In this document: piece by piece, positions 54,850-64,000 of the stretch
Layout: each line of letters starts with the position of its first letter
How positions within the stretch are numbered: position 1 is the stretch's first letter
Source: Diadema setosum
Lineage: Eukaryota; Echinodermata; Echinoidea; Diadematoida; Diadematidae
Assembly (NCBI GenBank): GCA_033980235.1
Contig: CM067070.1
Location: 29,873,894-29,937,893, forward strand
DNA length: 64,000 bases
Reading direction: 5' to 3'
Notes under the pieces: model-generated
The model's input: only the letters and a program-made list of their open reading frames with translations
What the model was told of the DNA's origin: nothing
The model's database searches: none
Made by a program: the position numbers and the translations under genes

Positions 54850-57160
54850 CTAAACACTAAACAAAAAGTAAGTTCCCCCTAAAACAAACATCAATATTTT
54901 ATTAATCAGGAACCTTTGAGGAAATCTGAATACAGGGTCATGTAGCTGTAGTTCTCGGCTACCTTTCAAGTGAAATTCATTGGATATCACTGGGTCACGC
55001 TTGAGTGAGCATGACTTAAAGTCAAAATGGTCACTTTTTGAAGTTCACAAGCCCAATTTTGCAACTTTGATTTGGTGATATCGGAACAAATTTCAATTTT
55101 CCAGGATAAAAAGGCATGCAACGTATAATTTATGTGCGTCTTATCATACCATGTGACTTGTGCAGAAAATTTCACGGTTGAGTGAGCACGGGGTGAAAAT
55201 TACCAAAATGGCCGATTTGACATGTTTCTCGTGGTAAATTCTACCAACTGAGATTGCATTCGGGTGTTGAACAGTTTTTACACACAATTCATGTAATTTC
55301 ACGGTTGAATGAGCACATTAAAAACAAAGAAAAATAACAATTTAAATTGTGCAGCCAGAATTGCGATAATTTTGGGCACTGAAATCAACTGTATCATTTT
55401 TTTTATATTGTGCTAATACCCAAACGCATATCAGTGACCACCTGACATTTCAGTCACGCTTCAATAAGCACGTGAGCCTGGACACCTTTTTTTTAACCTA
55501 CATAATGAAAAATTGGCAGTTTGGCCATAATCCCCATGGTAAGTTCATGTGAAGAGGAGGAATTTATGCTTTTGAAAGCTAACAATGGCTTTTGCATGTA
55601 ATGTGATTTATTTTACGGTTGAATAACCACATTATGAAACAATGATTTATCTTATTACAACCATCCAGCAGGTGTTGATTTTCTGCATTTAAAATCAACT
55701 GAAAAACATTTCATTATTGCGTTTAGGACCGATATAAATGTCTCAGTGATCTTTGGCATTCCTTCAAAATTTTACACGTCAAAGGGTACATGGTGCCGGA
55801 AACCCTCCTTATAATCCATGGCTTCCTTTGATTAAATATTGAAGTATTCGTGGGGAAATTGGTCTGCCTTTAGTTTGATGAAATCCCCTTGTTGGAGCAG
55901 AGATGAGAAATTATGCAAAATAAATCTTCGAGCCTTTGTTCTCGCTACTGAATACTAATTTTGGCATTAAGTTCTTGATCTTTGTAAAGTCATGAAGTCA
56001 TGCATTAACTCAAAGGGAAAATAAATGCAATTAATCATTGACATGGTACCAAATTTCACTTTTGTTCAACATCAATATCCTCCCGTGCTGCACATATGCA
56101 TTGAGAGTCTGGAGACAGACATTGATTATGATGAGAAACATGTAGTGGCCTTTGTTGTTCATGTGGTGTTGATGATTGTGACGGTGATGATAGTTGCTTA
56201 AAATGTTGGTTGACTATTATGCGATCGTAATGGCACTATAACACAGATTGGGGAGCATCTGCACTCACTTGTTAGGCTCTATCCACTGACACCGCTGAAC
56301 ACTTCAGCAAAACCAACCAAATGTAAATCTTATGGGAATTCCAGACACTAAAATGGTTTTGACCTGCACACTTGCTCATCCTATGTGCTCACTGAAGCAT
56401 GTCACAACGTCATTTTTAATCGAAATGTTATTTTTTTTTTCATTGGAATCAGAGTTATTTCCCAACATATCAACTAAAACATGAAAAACAATGAGTATTT
56501 TTATTTCATAGGGTAAAAAAGGGTTTTCCAGCCCCACATGCTCATTGAAGAGTGAATAAAATGTCAGATGATCACTGTATGCCCAGTGGTATTAGATACA
56601 ATACAAAAATCATTAAAACAATTGATTTCAGTGCGCAAAATTATCGCAATTCTCACTGCACAATTTAAATTGTCATTTTTCTTTGTTTTAAATGTGTTCA
56701 TTCAACCGTGAAATGACGTGAATTGTGTGTAAAGACTGTCTAACACACCAATTCAATCTTAATTGATAGAAATTACTACGAGAAACATGTTTAATCAGCC
56801 ATTTTGGTAATTTTCACCCCGTGTTCACTCAACCGTGAAATTTTGTGCACAAGTCACATTGTACGACAAGACGCACATAAATTAAACGTTGCATGCCTTT
56901 TTATCCTGGAAAATTGAAATTCATTCCGATATCACCAAATCAAAGTTGCAAAATTGGGCTTGTGAACTTCAAAAACTGTCCATTTTGACTTTAAGTCATG
57001 CTCACTCAAGCGTGACCCAGTGATATCCACTGAATTTCACATGAAAGGTAGCCGAGAACTACAGCTACATGATCATGTATTCAGATTTCCTCAGAGGTTC
57101 CCGATTCATGAATTACACAGGTTTGTTTTAGGGGGAACTTACTTTTTGTGTAGTGTTTAG
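54850..57160. mobile_element. 2.3-kb foldback element with symmetric motif array
   Basis: The left end CTAAACACTA followed by AAGTAAGTTCCCCCTAAAAC is mirrored by GTTTTAGGGGGAACTTACTT and TAGTGTTTAG at the right. The arms are about 590 bases each and strongly similar in inverted sense (for example CAAGCCCAATTTTGCAACTT and AAGGCATGCAACGT in the left arm). The word CACGGTTGAGTGAGCAC, with variants, occurs five times in direct sense at about 54996, 55173, 55300, 55455 and 55614, and five times inverted at about 56385, 56537, 56694, 56821 and 56998. No protein frame is present. Confidence 0.8.
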
Positions 57161-57479
57161 ATAAAACAAGTCATCCATAAACTATTCCATTTAATACACT
57201 GAGTCACGAGACTAGAGACCTGTACATGCACATGTAGTCTGTGGAGAGTTTAAAGGTTCAGAAATCAATATTTCAACAAATCTTTTAACTTTTAAACAAT
57301 GCAATTTATATTCCAATTATTTGATAGTTGTTTGAATTACTCAATAATCAATTGTTTGTATGTTTGATTTGTTTACAAATTCTTATACTAAACTGGTACA
57401 GAAATTAGAATTGAATTACAGAAACTGCAGATACATTTTAGTTATCTGCTACCAGTATTGATCAGTTTAATAAAACATG
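57161..57479. other. AT-rich spacer, nothing seen
   Basis: No exon, RNA gene or repeat border is visible. Confidence 0.35.
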
Positions 57480-58220
57480 TTCATAAATGTTTAAGCCTTA
57501 AAAAACAATGGCTTTGGTCTATGAAATGTCAAGTAGCCATTATTTAAATTGTACATACATGTAAAAAGTATACCAGTATTTTCTAGAGTAATCAAGCAGA
57601 CTGAAGCAGTAAATCCCAATGAAAAACATGAATAGTAAATATTTTGTGATCAGGAGGCTAACTATTAATGTCACAAAATGTTGATAGTTTGCTTTAAGGT
57701 ACATGACTGTCCAGCTCTTAAAGAAAATGTCTGATAATGAGGTTCACGTTCAACAAGTTTTTGGTAATAGATCAGCATGTAAAGTAAATTTCAGTAAACA
57801 TGGAAAAGTTTCATTGTAGGATTTTGCAAAAATATAGCTAAAACCTCAGAGTAGAATAGTATAAAACACATTTGTAATAAGCGTGTCAAATTCACAATGT
57901 TCAGTTCTCAAAAATCTCAGAAAAAACAGCAGGAAGCGAGCTCCAATCTTAAAATTCTGTTCATACATGTAAATGTTTCAGCCTCATAAACAATGGCTTT
58001 GGTCTATACAGGTAGGTATAAACTATGAAATGTCAAATAGTTACCACTTGAATTACAAAAACAAGAACTTTTCAAGAGTAATCATGCAGTGATTATCCCA
58101 ATCAGGAGGCTATCAATAGTTATCACAAAATTTTGATAATTTGCTGGAACAAGGTCCATGCAGCTTTAGAAGAAATGTCTTTTAACAACTTTCGTTACAC
58201 ATCAGTATACATGCACTGTA
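57480..58220 (+). repeat. Diverged tandem duplication
   Basis: The first copy (57480-57790) and the second (57965-58220) share AACAATGGCTTTGGTCTAT, GAAATGTCAA.TAG, TCAGGAGGCTA, ATCACAAAAT.TTGATA and CCAGCTCTTAAAGAAAATGT-like segments. The unit is noncoding. Confidence 0.65.
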
Positions 58221-58684
58221 ATATTAAACAGTAAATATGGAACAGTTTCTTTCAGAAGTTAACATGTGATGAACATGTGTAATTAATACATTGTACATGT
58301 AGACCAGTTGGTTTGGTAATAGAGAGAGACCAAGAGAATAACAATCTACTGGAAATAGAATCTTAATACAAGAGTTCAGTGATCACGTACTCATTGGTTA
58401 CTTACAATCACAACCTTCATATCATTTCTTGGTATTAAAGAAAAATCATGTCGGTAACTCACGTTACATTGTGGTAACTCACGTTACATGGTAACTCACG
58501 TTACAATTTTAAGACCTCTGTTATAAGAATTTGAAGCAAAGACTATAAGTCACGGAACTACAACTCACGGAAATGCCCATTTACATAAATTATGTTCATT
58601 TATGGGCATATACAAAGTTGGTTTCCAGGGTGGCCGGAACCATATGATAATATTACTGTCTACTTTCAACGTTCGATATCATTT
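58221..58684. other. Right flank of the foldback, with GGTAACTCACGTTAC words
   Basis: GGTAACTCACGTTAC occurs at 58453-58467, 58473-58487 and 58490-58504, in the same orientation as on the left side. A palindrome ATGCCCATTTACATAAATTA..ATGGGCAT follows at about 58572-58608. Confidence 0.7.
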
Positions 58685-58931
58685 GAAGAGTTTGTTTGCA
58701 AAAACCGATAAGTCCATATTTGTCAAATGGAGATATTTGCGATTAAAGGTCAAGAAAAATAAAGAGAATAATAAAAAAAATTCTGCTTCATTTGACCATA
58801 ACTTCAAAAATGTACCTTTATATGTAGTGACCAATATATCATTTAAAAGGTATTATTTTGTACTTTATGACAGAGACCGTACTTCAAAATTTTCAAAAAT
58901 GGACTTATCGGTTTGTGCAAACAAACTCTTC
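58685..58931. mobile_element. 247-base inverted-repeat element, copy 1
   Basis: The left end is GAAGAGTTTGTTTGCAAAAA and the right end its near-exact inverse, continuing inward with CCGATAAGTCCAT on both sides. It is flanked by ATTT on both sides, a likely 4-base target duplication. A copy of exactly the same length lies at 61096-61342. Frames of about 100 codons run through it because the element lacks stops in one frame. From memory, similar ends are common in sea urchin DNA. Confidence 0.85.
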
Positions 58932-59440
58932 ATTTCTTTTTCTGTTCTTACGTTTAACGTAATGTTTGTTTGTTTGTTTTTTACCAATCAATAGGTCACT
59001 CCACGGAAAGGGCAGTATCAACAGATAACTCTTTCAACTCAATCTACCAAACATTCAGGATGTAAAAGGGATATCTATGGTGAGTTAACAATACAACTTT
59101 ACAATTTCCACTTTTCCAAAGCTTGGAAATGTATTTTGAATGATTAAAAATCACCCATGGGATCACACAAGCTTAATAACATTTTTTTTTTCTTTTTTAC
59201 ACAGAACTGCTTAAAAAAACAGACAAACAAAAAACACACACACAAAAAAAAAACGAACGTTGGTGAAACCATAACAGACACAAAGACTGGAAAAAAGTTT
59301 AGATAAGATTTTAAACATTACGCTATAAAATAAAGCTTTTACGCAAAGAAAGTCAAATATCAATATTGCATTTTGTATGTCTTTTATTTTTGATGCACAT
59401 AAACGTGGAATAGAAGGCAGCGTTTATTCATTTCCATATC
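58932..59440. other. Intergenic, A/C-rich simple sequence
   Basis: Poly-A/CA-rich tracts lie at about 59210-59255. No gene. Confidence 0.4.
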
Positions 59441-59968
59441 CAAACAAAAAGTCGCATGAATTTTTAGTTAAGGCCATATTCTGAAAGAGCAGACTTTAAG
59501 CTTCAAAATGATGTATAACTCAAATGAAATGGACTCTCCTAACCTATCTAAATATTGGAAAGAAAGCACAAACTCAGGAAAAGTGTAAACTGAGAAAAGA
59601 GGCTCTGAAGTACAGTGTCTATTCAAGCGCTTAATCTTTGCCAAACCGTGCTGGCTGTGTGATGAATGGGACAAAAAAAAAAAAAAACAGGAAGTAAAAC
59701 ACCAGAGTAACAACAATGAAGGGATTATCAGATTAAACTGAAATTAAGCATGCCTCGTTAACACTTTCTGTCCATAATTAAAGTCTGCTCTTTCAGAATA
59801 TGGTCTTAACTAAAAATGTATGTCTGGCGACTTTTTGTTTGTTTTGAGGTGCAGGGTCACATATGAAAAAGTCAAGTTCGGCTAGGTTGACCCATTTCAC
59901 TTATTTTCAGTCCTCACGCGAAATCAGTGTGTGCGACTTTATGTTCGTTTTGAGGTGCACAGTCATAT
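59441..59968. mobile_element. Second copy of the composite element, without nested insertions
   Basis: It matches 25345-27101 in order: AGTCGCATGAATTTTTAGTT, AGAGCAGACTTTAAGCTTCA (empty TTAA site at 59496-59499), AAGAGGCTCTGAAGTACAG and CTGTGTGATGAATGGGAC. The inverse arm ATTCTGAAAGAGC/GCTCTTTCAGAAT and the end TTTTGAGGTGCAGGGTCAC lie at 59778-59860. A second right-end fragment, GGCTAGGTTGACCCATTTCA to TTTTGAGGTGCACAGTCA, follows to 59968. The left-most 15 bases of the terminal repeat are missing. Confidence 0.75.
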
Positions 59969-60317
59969 ATGCTATCTCTTTTTATTTTATTTTTTTTTTT
60001 TGCAGCTTGATATTGTATTCTGTAACGACAACTGATATTTGCAACAAAATGTTAAATGGCAACTGGAAAACAAATGAGCATAAAACATCAAAATCATAAT
60101 ATTTTCTATCTTATATTAATAAATAATAAATGATAAAACCCTTAATCTTTATGTTGTTGTTGTTTGTCATGCCATGAAGTCACTTTTACTGTAGGTTTTT
60201 ACGTTTCTCTGGCATGAGTGATGTGTGAAATTCATAAGGAATTCATCATTTGATGGTTTCATACTGAATACCGTTATTCTACGTTCTTTCCCAGAAGTAG
60301 ATACGGTAACCAATTTT
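59969..60317. other. AT-rich spacer
   Basis: No gene or repeat border is seen. A poly-T lies at about 59985-60001. Confidence 0.35.
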
Positions 60318-60334
60318 ATATGTATGTATGTATG

Positions 60335-60386
<52 letters not shown>

Positions 60387-60404
60387 CATTATATATATAT
60401 ATAT
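60318..60404. repeat. (TATG)n and (TA)n microsatellite
   Basis: It abuts the left end of the element at 60405. It is the source of the Tyr/Ile repeats in open frames on both strands. Confidence 0.9.
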
Positions 60405-60965
60405 ATGGTTGGACCTACTACTAATCGACCGCCTAATGTTTATTTGCTTGATAAGAATATTTAACACTGAAATTCACATAAAAAAAAAAAAAACTTGACC
60501 TACGTGATTGAGAAAATCCAGCTCTATCAAATGCTGTTGTTCCCTTTTCGATTCGAAGTTTCAGTGCAAAAATATCACCGACGAACTTGCGTGGCCTCGT
60601 TTCAGCTCCCCGCGGTAAATCGCGTTTTTAGGATCGACCGCTGTTTTTGCATTGACAATGCACGCAAACCGAGTTGTATTGAACACCGTGTTGTACGAAG
60701 CTTTTTAGAAGCCTTTTAGAAACTTCCATAGACATTACATTGTGCTGTCATTACGATTCGGTGAAAATATTCATTCGAAATTTTGTCCTTGATTAAAACC
60801 ATTAATGAACAGTGAATTATCGCGTTTTCCCACACCATCCTCATCTACATTCAAAGTCAATCCATTTTTATGTGCTTTGCGCGCAGAGAAGTGCGTACTA
60901 AGTGTTCAGTGCGCGAATTATACGCGGTCGGTTTCAATAAAGGTGGTCGATATGTAGTAGGGCTA

Positions 60966-60969
<4 letters not shown>
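60405..60969 (-). mobile_element. 0.57-kb inverted-repeat element, copy 2, inverted
   Basis: It is the inverse of 49072-49640 from ATGGTTGGACCTACTACT to GTAGTAGGGCTACCAT, inserted between TA tracts on both sides. It lacks the CCGTATATTAAGATACGG segment and has a small extra segment (TCGCGTTTTTAGGATCGACC) in the middle. Confidence 0.8.
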
Positions 60970-61006
<37 letters not shown>

Positions 61007-61016
61007 ATGGATATAT
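60970..61016. repeat. (TA)n microsatellite
   Basis: It is the right-hand continuation of the TA tract interrupted by the element at 60405-60969. Confidence 0.85.
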
Positions 61017-61095
61017 AGATGTATACTGAAAGAAATTAGACTGAGGCGGACGTTGCTTTCGATCTTGAGTCTCCCTTTTATTTATATATATATAT

Positions 61096-61342
61096 GAAGA
61101 GTTTGTTTGCAAAAACCGATAAGTCCATATTTGCCAAATGGAGATATTTGGGATTAAAGGTCAAGAAAAATAAAGAGAATAATAAGAAAAATTTTGCTTC
61201 TTTTGACCATAACTTCAAAAATATACCTTTATATGTAGTGACCAATATATCATTTAAAAGGTATTATTTTGTACTTTATGACAGAGGCCGTACTTCAAAA
61301 TCTTCAAAAATGGACTTATCGGTTTTTGCAAACAAACTCTTC
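61096..61342. mobile_element. 247-base inverted-repeat element, copy 2
   Basis: It is the same element as 58685-58931, in the same orientation and of the same length, flanked by ATAT on both sides inside TA-rich DNA. Confidence 0.85.
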
Positions 61343-61651
61343 ATATATACATATGGGGAATACGCGCTGCCTTGCCAAACTAGTGTGTAGTGTGATTGTA
61401 TCGTGATGATGACTTGTGTCGAAAAGAGATGAAGGGAGAAGGGCTGCCAGCTGTGATGACGTCATCACGATTAAAATAGTTCCGTCAAAATCGGGTCGAT
61501 TTTCTTTATCGTCGATTTACTCGAGTTATCTCGATTTAGAGCAGTTTTCCTCCGAAACCACTCAATTTTCATAAAAATTGTATGGTCAACCTACTTTTTG
61601 ACGGCCGTTCCGTTTCTGGCCTTTTGGGGGGCCCCAAACGTCGGGAAAGAC
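61343..61651. other. Spacer with GACGTCATC palindrome
   Basis: GATGACGTCATC lies at about 61456-61467. No gene is seen. Confidence 0.35.
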
Positions 61652-61734
61652 GAATTTCAGCCCTTCGGGCTGAAATTCATCTCTAAGGGAGAGCCGCCGG
61701 AGGCGGGGCCTTCGGCTCCGCCTCCGGCGGCTCT
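61652..61734. repeat. Two adjacent strong hairpins
   Basis: GAATTTCAGCC and its inverse flank CTTCG (61652-61678). Immediately after, AGAGCCGCCGGAGGCGG and its inverse (61690-61706 and 61718-61734) flank GGCCTTCGGCT, which itself pairs GCC/GGC around TTC. Stems are perfect. The DNA is far more GC-rich than anything nearby. Confidence 0.85.
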
Positions 61735-62273
61735 TATACGCACCAATATGCTAATTTATATGAGGCAAAACCGGTATTCTGTAATTTCCCCAATCTCCGG
61801 CTCCAAAACAGTGAATCTGAAAAGGGCCTCATCGCCAACAGTCGAAGAGTAGCAGAAAATGTACACAGTACAGAAACGTAATAAGACAATTGGTCTGCTC
61901 GGCATCTTGATGATAATAAGTGAACGAATCAGTAGAAGAAGAACGCTGTAAAAAAAAATAAATAAATAAATCCTAGATCTTGAAGATCTTAAAAACGGAG
62001 CATAGCTCTCAAATACTGAGAGGCAAGGTCACACTCTTCATCAGTGCCCATGGTGTGACAAAAGATCTTAATCACACCCGTTTCTGAAACAGACATGAAA
62101 ACACGTCTGATCATGGGCAGACGGATTTTGAAACTCACCTTTCAAAGAAGTCACCCCGCTAAACAGATGGGGGTAGCGCACAGTCTCCATAGTGACGCAT
62201 CCAATGACGCGTAGTCATGATTGCAAGATGACATGGCAAATCTCCGGCTCCAAAACAGTTAATCTGAAAAGTC

Positions 62274-62276
<3 letters not shown>
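61735..62276. repeat. Segment bounded by a 40-base direct repeat
   Basis: AATCTCCGGCTCCAAAACAG and the following TAATCTGAAAAG or TGAATCTGAAAAG occur at about 61793-61826 and 62238-62272. The interval between is noncoding and contains no recognisable gene. Confidence 0.6.

Positions 62277-62325
<49 letters not shown>
62277..62325. repeat. (TA)n microsatellite
   Basis: An uninterrupted TA tract, bounded by CCCTTATA and TATAAGGG, itself a palindrome. Confidence 0.9.
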
Positions 62326-62329
<4 letters not shown>

Positions 62330-62385
62330 GACACTCAAGATCGAAAGCAACGTCCACCTCAGTCTATTTTCTTTTAGTATATATT

Positions 62386-63195
62386 TATATATCTACATAA
62401 TATATAAAAGAACTATGGGCGATGCAAACTTTTAAAGCTGTAGAATTATACTTTTAAAAGTTATCAGAGGTTAAAGTGGAAAGTGTGCATTTTTATTAAA
62501 TACAATGGGTGTTCTATATCACACCTGATCAAACTGTTCTATTAAACAAAAAAAAAAATATTGTTGATCCAAAACTTTCTTATGATACTTTAACAGACGA
62601 GGAGCTCTTTCAGACATATATGACAAAATCCAAGTGGACTTGACTTTTATTTTTCAACACTCCTCATGTCAGATTGAAAACGGAAATAAAACAATTCAAA
62701 TCAAATCAATTAAAGGGTAGAACTTTTTGTTTTGTTTTGTGACGCACGGACACATTTGTGTGTATAATTATGTGTGGTGGGAAGGGGGGAGGTTACTGTC
62801 CATCGTATGCGAAAGTGTCGCTCTGTGCATAGTTTACGGGGTATCTAAATGCATATATTAACAGTACGAACTATGCTCTGTGCAATGAATAAGAAAGAAA
62901 ACAGGATGAAAAGCTATGACAACTGCAAGAAAGGGATTACTGGATTGAGTTGAAGTTTTGCATAATTTACTTGAAATAAGTGTGTCTTTTAGCTATGTAG
63001 CTTCAAATTGAATTGAAAAAAAAAGGTGTTCTGCAAAACTGAATAAAAAAAAAAACTGTTCACTAATAAGTTGACATGCGCTTTGTGTAAAAGCTGTTAT
63101 TTCAGTAAAAGAGAGAGAGAGAGAGAAGGGCATAGATAGTCTTGAGACTAATCGGCATTTCTTTTTATATGAAAATATGTTCCTATTGCCCGCAG
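62386..63195. other. Intergenic, possible introns of the next gene
   Basis: No upstream exon for the transmembrane exon at 63196 can be supported. A GA tract lies at about 63110-63127, before the T-rich acceptor region. Confidence 0.35.
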
Positions 63196-63294
63196 GAGTG
63201 TTAGCAGTGCTCTTCGGTTTCTTCGTCGTAACCATGGTTTTGTCATTGTGTGTGATTTATTGGCTTTGGAGGCGACGTAGATGATCCTTTAACA
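63196..63294 (+). CDS. Last coding exon: transmembrane helix with basic tail
   Basis: The acceptor TATTGCCCGCAG, with pyrimidines upstream, opens a frame in which two bases complete a codon. Then come 28 residues beginning VLAVLFGFFVVTMVLSLCVI and YWLW, ending in four arginines and a stop at 63282-63284. A donor AACA|GTAAGT follows ten bases after the stop, so the exon would end in a short 3' untranslated part. The hydrophobic run of about 24 residues followed by R-R-R-R is the typical pattern of a single-pass membrane anchor with a cytoplasmic stop-transfer signal; by inference the protein would be a type I membrane protein with a very short tail. The extracellular exons are not visible in the window. 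The identity of the protein cannot be given. Confidence 0.5.
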
Positions 63295-63399
63295 GTAAGT
63301 TTCCTCTATTCAATTTTTCTTTTTGTTAATATAAAAAAAAAACATATGTTCGTAATTATATGATTATATCTACATAAACAGAAACTGTGTATTCTATAA

Positions 63400-63494
63400 T
63401 TATATATATATATATACCGTGTGTCCCCCCCCCCCAAAAAAAAAGCGGAATGGTGGATTTTCAGTACCTTGCGTTCTAAAAGTGATTTATTTTT
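63400..63494. repeat. (TA)n and poly-C tracts
   Basis: A TA tract at about 63402-63416 and a C-run then A-run at 63426-63444 precede the foldback. Confidence 0.7.
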
Positions 63495-63994
63495 TTGACA
63501 TTATTAGAAAGAGCATCTTCCGCAGAAGACCATGATACCAAAATCATTAAATTTGGTTCAGTACTTTTTATTCTACGCCAATTTCTGTAAATGCAGTCAT
63601 TTTCATTTTTTTTTTTGCGAATTATGAGATAATAATAGGTGCGACACGCGTTCCATACGGTGAATTGTGTAAGCTCGTTGATTCGTGTCAACAAAAGATA
63701 ACGCTTTCATATTGGGAGCGCACACACACACACACGCACACTGATTTTTCCTGGCCCGTGCCCAATGTGAAAGCTGTATCTTTTGTTGACATGGATCACC
63801 GAGCTTACACAATATTCACCGTATGGATCGCGTGTCGCACTCAAATTGTTATCTCATAAGTAGCAAAAATCCGGCGAAATTTGACAATGACTGCATTTTC
63901 AGAAATTGGCGTAGAATTAAAAGTCCTGAACCAAATTCAATGATTTAGGTATCATAGTCTTCTGCGGAAGATGCCCTTTCTAATGATGTCAAAA
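63495..63994. mobile_element. Long foldback at the window edge
   Basis: The left arm starts TTTGACATTATTAGAAAGAG, then CATCTTCCGCAGAAGACCAT and TTCTACGCCAATTTCTG. The right arm carries these in inverse, ending TCTAATGATGTCAAAA. Arms are about 220 bases with moderate divergence, the centre (about 63718-63745) holding a CA microsatellite. Paired frames MCKLGDPCQQ / MCKLVDSCQQ on opposite strands come from the symmetry. It may extend past the window. Confidence 0.8.
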
Positions 63995-64000
63995 GATATA

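Larger units (their letters stand above)
61017..62385. repeat. Inverted flanks GACTGAGG..ACGTTGCTTTCGATCTTGAG
   Basis: The segment at 61025-61080 (ATTAGACTGAGGCGGACGTT, GCTTTCGATCTTGAGT, CCCTTTTAT) is repeated in inverse at 62325-62383. Each copy faces a TA tract on its inner side. The interval holds the 247-base element, GC-rich hairpins and a duplicated 40-base segment, so it may be a composite or two independent insertions of one short element. Confidence 0.55.

Noticed and set aside
58602..58994. 130-codon plus frame
   Set aside because: Most of it is the 247-base transposon, whose second copy gives a similar frame at 61094; an inverted-repeat element read through, not a gene.

Overview
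This window looks like gene-poor, repeat-rich nuclear DNA from a marine invertebrate, most likely an echinoderm and perhaps a sea urchin. The base composition is AT-rich. Coding signal comes only in short, exon-sized pieces with GT/AG splice sites. There are many small inverted-repeat transposons, (TA)n and poly-G microsatellites, CTAG-rich intergenic DNA and a tRNA-derived SINE. The species guess rests on my memory of repeat families common in sea urchin assemblies and was not checked. No complete gene with a recognisable product is present, and I see no rRNA, functional tRNA or CRISPR array.

Layout. 0-13 kb: small repeats, a TTAGGG-carrying inverted-repeat element, TGCACCC repeat blocks at about 1.9 and 7.8 kb that could be two ends of one element, two weak minus-strand exon candidates, a tandem duplication at 9.6-10.7 kb and several palindromic elements. 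13-18 kb: two well-bounded transposons with terminal inverted repeats (13261-14664 with AAAT target duplication; 14872-17749 with AGTT), the second carrying 13 direct and inverted copies of one short word. 18-23 kb: a chain of plus-strand exon-like blocks with good splice sites, Ala/Thr/Glu repeats and in-frame stops, read as a decayed multi-exon gene of unknown family. 23-30 kb: tandem repeats and nested transposons, two with an empty site visible inside this window. 30 kb: a broken reverse transcriptase from a non-LTR retrotransposon.

31.7-41.4 kb: three tandem copies of a roughly 3-kb segment, invaded by microsatellites and one transposon, with a short minus-strand reading frame recurring in each copy and in a fourth diverged place. 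42.5-43.9 kb: a possible solo LTR. 45.2-47.2 kb: a duplicated intron-plus-exon with a polyadenylation signal, probably a spliced noncoding or decayed transcript. 47.6 kb: SINE. 49-54 kb: more inverted-repeat elements, then a tandem array of near-identical 909-bp units derived from a longer first unit by loss of about 948 bp. The first unit keeps a convincing 107-codon minus-strand exon with a consensus donor. 54.2-58.5 kb: a large foldback structure bounded by clusters of GGTAACTCACGTTAC. 58.5-64 kb: more paired elements, GC-rich hairpins, one convincing last exon encoding a transmembrane helix with a basic tail (63196-63294), and a foldback at the right edge.

The genes do not form a pathway that I can see. 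The main story is serial insertion, nesting and tandem duplication of nonautonomous DNA elements. The most original signals are the tandem 909-bp array with retained reading frames, the 14.9-17.7 kb element with its palindromic word array, and the 54-58 kb foldback with a symmetric five-plus-five motif array.
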